Of a stretch of 64,000 nt of DNA, positions 60,229-64,000 are shown in pieces. The notes under the pieces are model-generated. The model made no database searches. It saw only the letters and a list, made by a program, of their open reading frames with translations, and was not told the DNA's origin. Origin of the DNA: Mageeibacillus sp. UBA6980 (GTDB taxonomy: Bacteria > Bacillota > Clostridia > Saccharofermentanales > Saccharofermentanaceae); NCBI GenBank assembly GCA_002450095.1, contig DJYK01000026.1, positions 22,798 through 86,797 of the forward strand, written 5' to 3'. How positions within the stretch are numbered: the stretch's first letter is position 1; each line of letters opens with the position of its first letter. Made by a program: the position numbers and the translations under genes.

Positions 60229-61254
60229 ATGAGAAGAGCTTTGTTTATCGGCGGTACAGGTACTATCAGTACTGCGATCATCAGACGTTTATCGGAAGAT
60301 CCGATGTGGGAAGTATATGTCCTCAACAGAGGCAACAGAACCGATGTCATCCCTTCGAATGTTAAACTCATCAAAGCAGATATCAACGATGAGGCGGATG
60401 TGGCATCGAAGATCCGCGATCTTCAGTTTGATACGGTAGGTGAATTTATAGGATTCACTGTTCCGCAGGTCGAGCGTGACTACAGACTTTTTGCCGGCAA
60501 GACAAAGCAGTATATCTATATCAGCTCTGCCTCCGCATATCATAAGCCTTCCAGAGGTTACGTAATAACGGAAGGCACCACACTTTCAAATCCTCATTGG
60601 CAGTATTCGAGAGATAAGATCGCTTGTGAGGAGTTTCTTATGAGAAAGTACAGGGAAGAGGGTTTCCCTGTTACAATAGTCCGCCCGAGCCATACATACG
60701 ACGAGAGAAATGTACCTTTGGGAGTTCACGGCAAGAAGGGCTTCTGGCAGGTAATAAAGAGGATCATCGACGGTAAGCCCGTTATCATTCAGGGAGACGG
60801 ATCTTCTCTTTGGACCGTAACGTGGAACGGCGATTTTGCAGTGGGTTACACGGGTCTTATGGGCAATCCCCATGCGATAGGAGAAGCGTTCCATATCACT
60901 TCCGACGAGTCCCTTACCTGGGATCAGATATACAAGACTATCGCAGATGTTCTCGGTAAGGAACTCAAGGCATATCACGTTTCATCCGAATTCTTATCCG
61001 CTGCGGGCGACAAGTACGGTTTCGATTTCGAAGGAAGTCTTACCGGAGATAAATCCGTATCGGTAGTGTTTGATAACAGTAAGTTGAAGAGAGCCGTTCC
61101 CGAGATGAGAACAACAGTAAGATTTGATCAGGGAGTAAAGATCGCACTCGATAATGTGCTTTCCAAACCGGAGCTTCAGGTTGAGGATCCGGAATTTGAT
61201 GAATGGTGTGACAAGGTAATAGCAGCGTTGGAGAATGCAAAGAACATGATCTGA
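60229..61254 (+). CDS. NAD-dependent epimerase/dehydratase
   Basis: A 341-residue extended SDR: FIGGTGTISTAIIRRL is the NAD-binding loop, YIYISSASAYHKP the Ser/Tyr region, YSRDKIACEEFL the Tyr-like and Lys site (YxxxK), and RPSHTYDE the substrate side. It resembles the group annotated as NAD-dependent epimerases near RNA-binding or sugar operons. Substrate unknown. GAAAGGAG site. First of three oxidoreductase genes probably controlled by the AraC protein. Confidence 0.85.
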   Translation: MRRALFIGGTGTISTAIIRRLSEDPMWEVYVLNRGNRTDVIPSNVKLIKADINDEADVASKIRDLQFDTVGEFIGFTVPQVERDYRLFAGKTKQYIYISSASAYHKPSRGYVITEGTTLSNPHWQYSRDKIACEEFLMRKYREEGFPVTIVRPSHTYDERNVPLGVHGKKGFWQVIKRIIDGKPVIIQGDGSSLWTVTWNGDFAVGYTGLMGNPHAIGEAFHITSDESLTWDQIYKTIADVLGKELKAYHVSSEFLSAAGDKYGFDFEGSLTGDKSVSVVFDNSKLKRAVPEMRTTVRFDQGVKIALDNVLSKPELQVEDPEFDEWCDKVIAALENAKNMI

Positions 61255-61266
61255 AAGGAGATTCTT

Positions 61267-62007
61267 ATGTGCATGATCGATCTTAAAGGGAAAACAGTAT
61301 TTATTACCGGTGCATCGAGAGGCCTCGGCCGTCTTGCCGCTAAGTTCATGGCTTCCAGGGGATGTAATCTTATTTTGCAGAGCAGAAGCGTGGATCACAC
61401 AGCCGCACTCGAGAAAGAGTTTAAGGATTTGGGGCTCAAATGCGTTTCTGTCGAGGCGGATCTTAATGATCTTGCTTCGGTTGAGAAGATGCTTAAGAAG
61501 ATCGATGAACTCGGTGTTACCGTCGATGTAGTTCTCAATAATGCCGGACTTCAGATAGCATACCGCAAGGACTACTATAAGACTCCCGTGGAAGACTATA
61601 CCGTGAGCTTTAACGTTAATACCATTTCCCCGATGATGATCTGCTATCACTTCCTTCCCGGAATGATCGAGAGGGGATTTGGACGCATAGTCAATACGAC
61701 GAGCGGTATCGCCAGGGAGCCTGAACAGGCGGGTTATTCGGCTGCGAAGGCCGCTCTTGATAAGGTTACGACGGATCTTTCTTCCAAGTTGGGCGGCACG
61801 GGTGTTACATTGAACCTCACGGATCCCGGATGGTGCAGGACCGACCTCGGAGGACCTAATGCTCCCAATACTCCCGAGAGTGCTCTGCCCGGTGTCGTTC
61901 TGGCGGCCTTCTGCGGTAATCGCTTTAACGGAAAGCTCGTAAGAGCGCAGATGTTTGCCGGTTTGACTCTCGAGGCTGCGGTATCAAAAGCGGAAGCAGA
62001 ACTTTGA
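61267..62007 (+). CDS. Short-chain dehydrogenase/reductase
   Basis: A 246-residue classical SDR with TGASRGLGR for NAD(P), NNAG, a catalytic Ser in VNTTSGIAREP and YSAAKAAL (Tyr-x3-Lys). It probably reduces or oxidises a sugar or keto group. It lies 12 bases after the epimerase gene with an AAAGGAG site. The three enzymes together look like a small pathway on one alcohol or sugar. Confidence 0.88.
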   Translation: MCMIDLKGKTVFITGASRGLGRLAAKFMASRGCNLILQSRSVDHTAALEKEFKDLGLKCVSVEADLNDLASVEKMLKKIDELGVTVDVVLNNAGLQIAYRKDYYKTPVEDYTVSFNVNTISPMMICYHFLPGMIERGFGRIVNTTSGIAREPEQAGYSAAKAALDKVTTDLSSKLGGTGVTLNLTDPGWCRTDLGGPNAPNTPESALPGVVLAAFCGNRFNGKLVRAQMFAGLTLEAAVSKAEAEL

Positions 62008-62024
62008 TCTGACGGAGAACACAG

Positions 62025-63176
62025 ATGGATAATTTTACATTTTTCTCACCTACCAAATTCGTTTTCGGTAAGGAAACCGAGAAAGAGGCCGGTAATCTCG
62101 TTAAGGAATTCGGAGGGTCAAGGGTCCTGATCCATTACGGCGGCGGAAGTGCCGTAAGATCGGGTCTTATAGACAGAGTTAAGTATTCACTCGACAGATC
62201 GGGTATCTTTCACATCGAACTCGGCGGGGTCAAACCGAATCCCCGAAGCGGTCTTGTCTATGAAGGGATCAGGCTTTGTCGTGAGAATGATATAGATTTC
62301 ATTCTGGCCGTAGGGGGCGGAAGTGCCATCGATTCTTCGAAAGCGATCGCTGCGGGTGCGCTCTATGACGGCGACTTCTGGGATTTTTATTCGGGTAAGC
62401 CTATCACCAGGGCACTTTCCGTTGGAACGGTACTTACTATCGCCGCCGCCGGAAGCGAGGGCTCCGGAGATTCGGTAATTACCAAGGAAGAGGGAATGTA
62501 TAAAAGAGGAACCGGATCTGAGGCTTTAAGACCTAAGTTCAGTATCTTAAATCCCGAGCTTACCACGACTCTTCCCGCATTCCAGACCGCTTGCGGTATT
62601 ACGGATATAATGGCTCATCTTTATGAGAGATACCTTACCAATACCCGTGATGTTGAAGTCACCGACAGGCTTATCGAGGCGCTTCTCATTACGATGAAGA
62701 ACGAAGGCCCCAAGGTTATTAAAGACCCTTCTGATTATCAGGCGAGAGCAAATATCATGTGGGCCGGAACTATGGCTCACACCAATTCCTGCGGAGTCGG
62801 AAGATCTCAGGATTGGAACAGTCACAATATAGAACATGAGTTGTCCGCTTTGTACGATTGCGCTCACGGTGCCGGACTCGCGGTTACGATGCCGGCTGTA
62901 TTCAAGTACGAACTTCATCACGACAAAGAAAGATTTGAACAGGTCGCGAGAAGGGTTTGGGGTGTCGACAGTGCCGAAGAAGGTATAGAAGCGTTCAGAA
63001 GTTTCCTCATCTCGATAGGCATGCCGTCTAACCTCGAAGAACTCGGCGGTTCCGTCGAAGATATTCCGGAGCTTGTTAAGAACCTTTGTTACGGCGACGG
63101 CCGCACGGGAACCATAACGGGTTTTGTCACCCTGGATGAAGAAGACTGTAAACGGATATATCAAATGATGGTATGA
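62025..63176 (+). CDS. Iron-containing alcohol dehydrogenase (BdhA/YugJ type)
   Basis: A 383-residue group III alcohol dehydrogenase. It has FGKETEKEAGNLVKEFGGSRVLIHYGGGS, the NAD-binding GGGSAIDSSKAIA, and metal ligands in GITDIMAHLYERYL and EHELSALYDCAHGAGLAVTMPA (His and Asp). This type uses NAD(P)H to reduce aldehydes such as butyraldehyde. GGAG site. Last gene of the AraC-linked operon. Confidence 0.9.
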   Translation: MDNFTFFSPTKFVFGKETEKEAGNLVKEFGGSRVLIHYGGGSAVRSGLIDRVKYSLDRSGIFHIELGGVKPNPRSGLVYEGIRLCRENDIDFILAVGGGSAIDSSKAIAAGALYDGDFWDFYSGKPITRALSVGTVLTIAAAGSEGSGDSVITKEEGMYKRGTGSEALRPKFSILNPELTTTLPAFQTACGITDIMAHLYERYLTNTRDVEVTDRLIEALLITMKNEGPKVIKDPSDYQARANIMWAGTMAHTNSCGVGRSQDWNSHNIEHELSALYDCAHGAGLAVTMPAVFKYELHHDKERFEQVARRVWGVDSAEEGIEAFRSFLISIGMPSNLEELGGSVEDIPELVKNLCYGDGRTGTITGFVTLDEEDCKRIYQMMV

Positions 63177-63188
63177 GTGATCATTGCG

Positions 63189-63225
63189 GTGCCCGGCCTG
63201 TATTGACCGGGCACTTGTTTTTATT
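63189..63225 (+). terminator. Terminator of the oxidoreductase operon
   Basis: GTGCCCGG (63189-63196) pairs with CCGGGCAC (63207-63214), then TTGTTTTTATT. Confidence 0.9.
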
Positions 63226-63273
63226 GCGTATTTAAGTAAAATTAGATACGTAATTTTTATTTTCAGGGAATAT

Positions 63274-63831
63274 ATGCTCAAAGTGATGATTAATCCGGCT
63301 TTAGTATTCGGCTTGGCGGCTGCTTTACTGGCAGCGTCTGTTGTGCTGTTTGTTTATTTCATTAGGTTGAATAAAGGCAGAAGCCGCGAGTATTCCCGTA
63401 AGGTCAAAGAGTATAACAAAGCCGTTGAAGCTCTTCGTAAAGAAGAGATGAACAGGAGAGCACAGGCCGAGAAGGCCGCGAATCCCGTTAAGGTGGAAGA
63501 AAAACCGTCTGAACCGGACGTGTCCCTGTTCCCGAGAAGGATTCAGTTCATGGCCCCGAGCGGTGCTTCTTACGATGTGCCGATATTGTATTCGATGACC
63601 ATAGGTAAGGATCCGCAATGCGATCTCGTCGTAGATAATGCTTCGGTTTCTGCATTTCACTGCAAGATCACTTATTCGGACGGTCATTACTTTGCCGAGG
63701 ATATGGGATCGGAAAACGGGACTTCGTTCGATGGTAACGAGATCGTTTCCGGTAAGAAGACCGAGATCAAGACAGGAGTTTTTCAGGTTGGAAGAGTGAC
63801 GTTCTTCATGACGATAGATAAGCAGGCATAA
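63274..63831 (+). CDS. Membrane-anchored FHA-domain protein
   Basis: A 185-residue protein. One N-terminal membrane helix (about 5-28), then a charged coiled linker (about 30-75) and a C-terminal FHA domain: MTIGKDPQCDLVV, ASVSAFHCKITY and DMGSENGTSFDGNE hold the Arg/Lys, Ser and Asn residues used to bind phosphothreonine. It should read a Ser/Thr-kinase signal at the membrane. Start at 63274 with AGGGA. Confidence 0.85.
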   Translation: MLKVMINPALVFGLAAALLAASVVLFVYFIRLNKGRSREYSRKVKEYNKAVEALRKEEMNRRAQAEKAANPVKVEEKPSEPDVSLFPRRIQFMAPSGASYDVPILYSMTIGKDPQCDLVVDNASVSAFHCKITYSDGHYFAEDMGSENGTSFDGNEIVSGKKTEIKTGVFQVGRVTFFMTIDKQA

Positions 63832-63832
63832 T

Positions 63833-64000
63833 ATGAAGAATAAGATCTGTAACAGTTGCAATGCCGTAAACGGTCAGAGAGCCACATACTGCAGGAAATG
63901 CGGTGTGTCGCTCGATCGTGTGCCTGTTATCGAGTCTTCCGCCCCCGTCAAAGAAGCAAGACCCGTAAGGAGAACCGCTCCGAGATCGGCTCCGAGATCG
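63833..64000 (+). CDS. Zinc-ribbon protein, N-terminal part
   Basis: The frame of 56 codons runs off the right edge. It starts with KNKICNSCNAVNGQRATYCRKCGVSLDR, two CxxC pairs of a zinc-ribbon, followed by a Pro/Arg-rich linker. It starts one base after the FHA stop. Such zinc-ribbon proteins beside FHA proteins are often part of phosphosignalling or secretion units. Confidence 0.7.
   Translation, partial: MKNKICNSCNAVNGQRATYCRKCGVSLDRVPVIESSAPVKEARPVRRTAPRSAPRS

Overview
The window reads as a chromosomal segment of a Gram-positive anaerobe of the Bacillota, most likely a clostridium of gut or rumen type. The evidence is strong GGAGG ribosome binding sites, lipobox-type lipoproteins, an infC-rpmI-rplT operon whose infC starts at ATC behind a terminator-bearing leader, and a GH26 mannanase without a signal peptide. 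I cannot name the genus from the sequence alone.

Positions 1-17,800 hold an AT-rich accessory locus that looks like a signalling or conflict system. A leftward operon encodes a 14-residue-repeat peptide, a ClpB-like AAA+ ATPase and a JAB/MPN peptidase (cut by the window edge). A rightward operon encodes a membrane protein, a HerA/VirB4-like ATPase, small membrane proteins, an HExxH metallopeptidase, two unrecognised proteins, a PP2C phosphatase, a 1,371-residue protein (Hanks kinase, Rossmann-like region, RyR-like region, PD-(D/E)XK nuclease) and a double-TIR/TPR protein. Seven promoter-like sites in this locus share one unusual layout: a run of six or seven C, then 24-25 nt, then a TAnnnT -10 box. 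I suggest a locus-specific regulon. A decayed AlbA/RecG-like regulator closes the region.

Positions 18,900-28,700 are mostly core genes: a secreted nuclease, a BtuF/FecB-type ABC importer, a NatAB-like exporter whose permease is fused to a CPBP protease, tRNA-Cys, a HEAT-like protein, a GH26 mannanase and tRNA-Gly(CCC). Downstream of tRNA-Gly lies a decayed island (28,700-32,930). It holds an integrase remnant, an Abi_2 (AbiF-like) HEPN gene with an upstream structured-RNA candidate and an in-frame TAA, a hicAB pair whose hicA also has an in-frame TAA, a phage gene fragment and an IS110-family element next to leuB.

Positions 32,940-42,250 carry leuB, a polytopic membrane protein, an aminotransferase, a flavodoxin-like oxidoreductase, several small hypotheticals, an acyl-CoA thioesterase-like hydrolase and the IF3-L35-L20 operon. 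Positions 42,266-58,037 are a non-ribosomal peptide synthetase cluster with the domain order C | A-T-C | A-T-C | A-T-TE. A fucosyltransferase-like enzyme sits inside it, and a GAF-ABC ATPase plus a very large FtsX-type permease follow it. This predicts a small acylated, possibly glycosylated, three-unit product with its own exporter. The window ends with rlmI, an AraC regulator divergent from a three-gene oxidoreductase operon, an FHA membrane protein and a zinc-ribbon protein cut by the edge.
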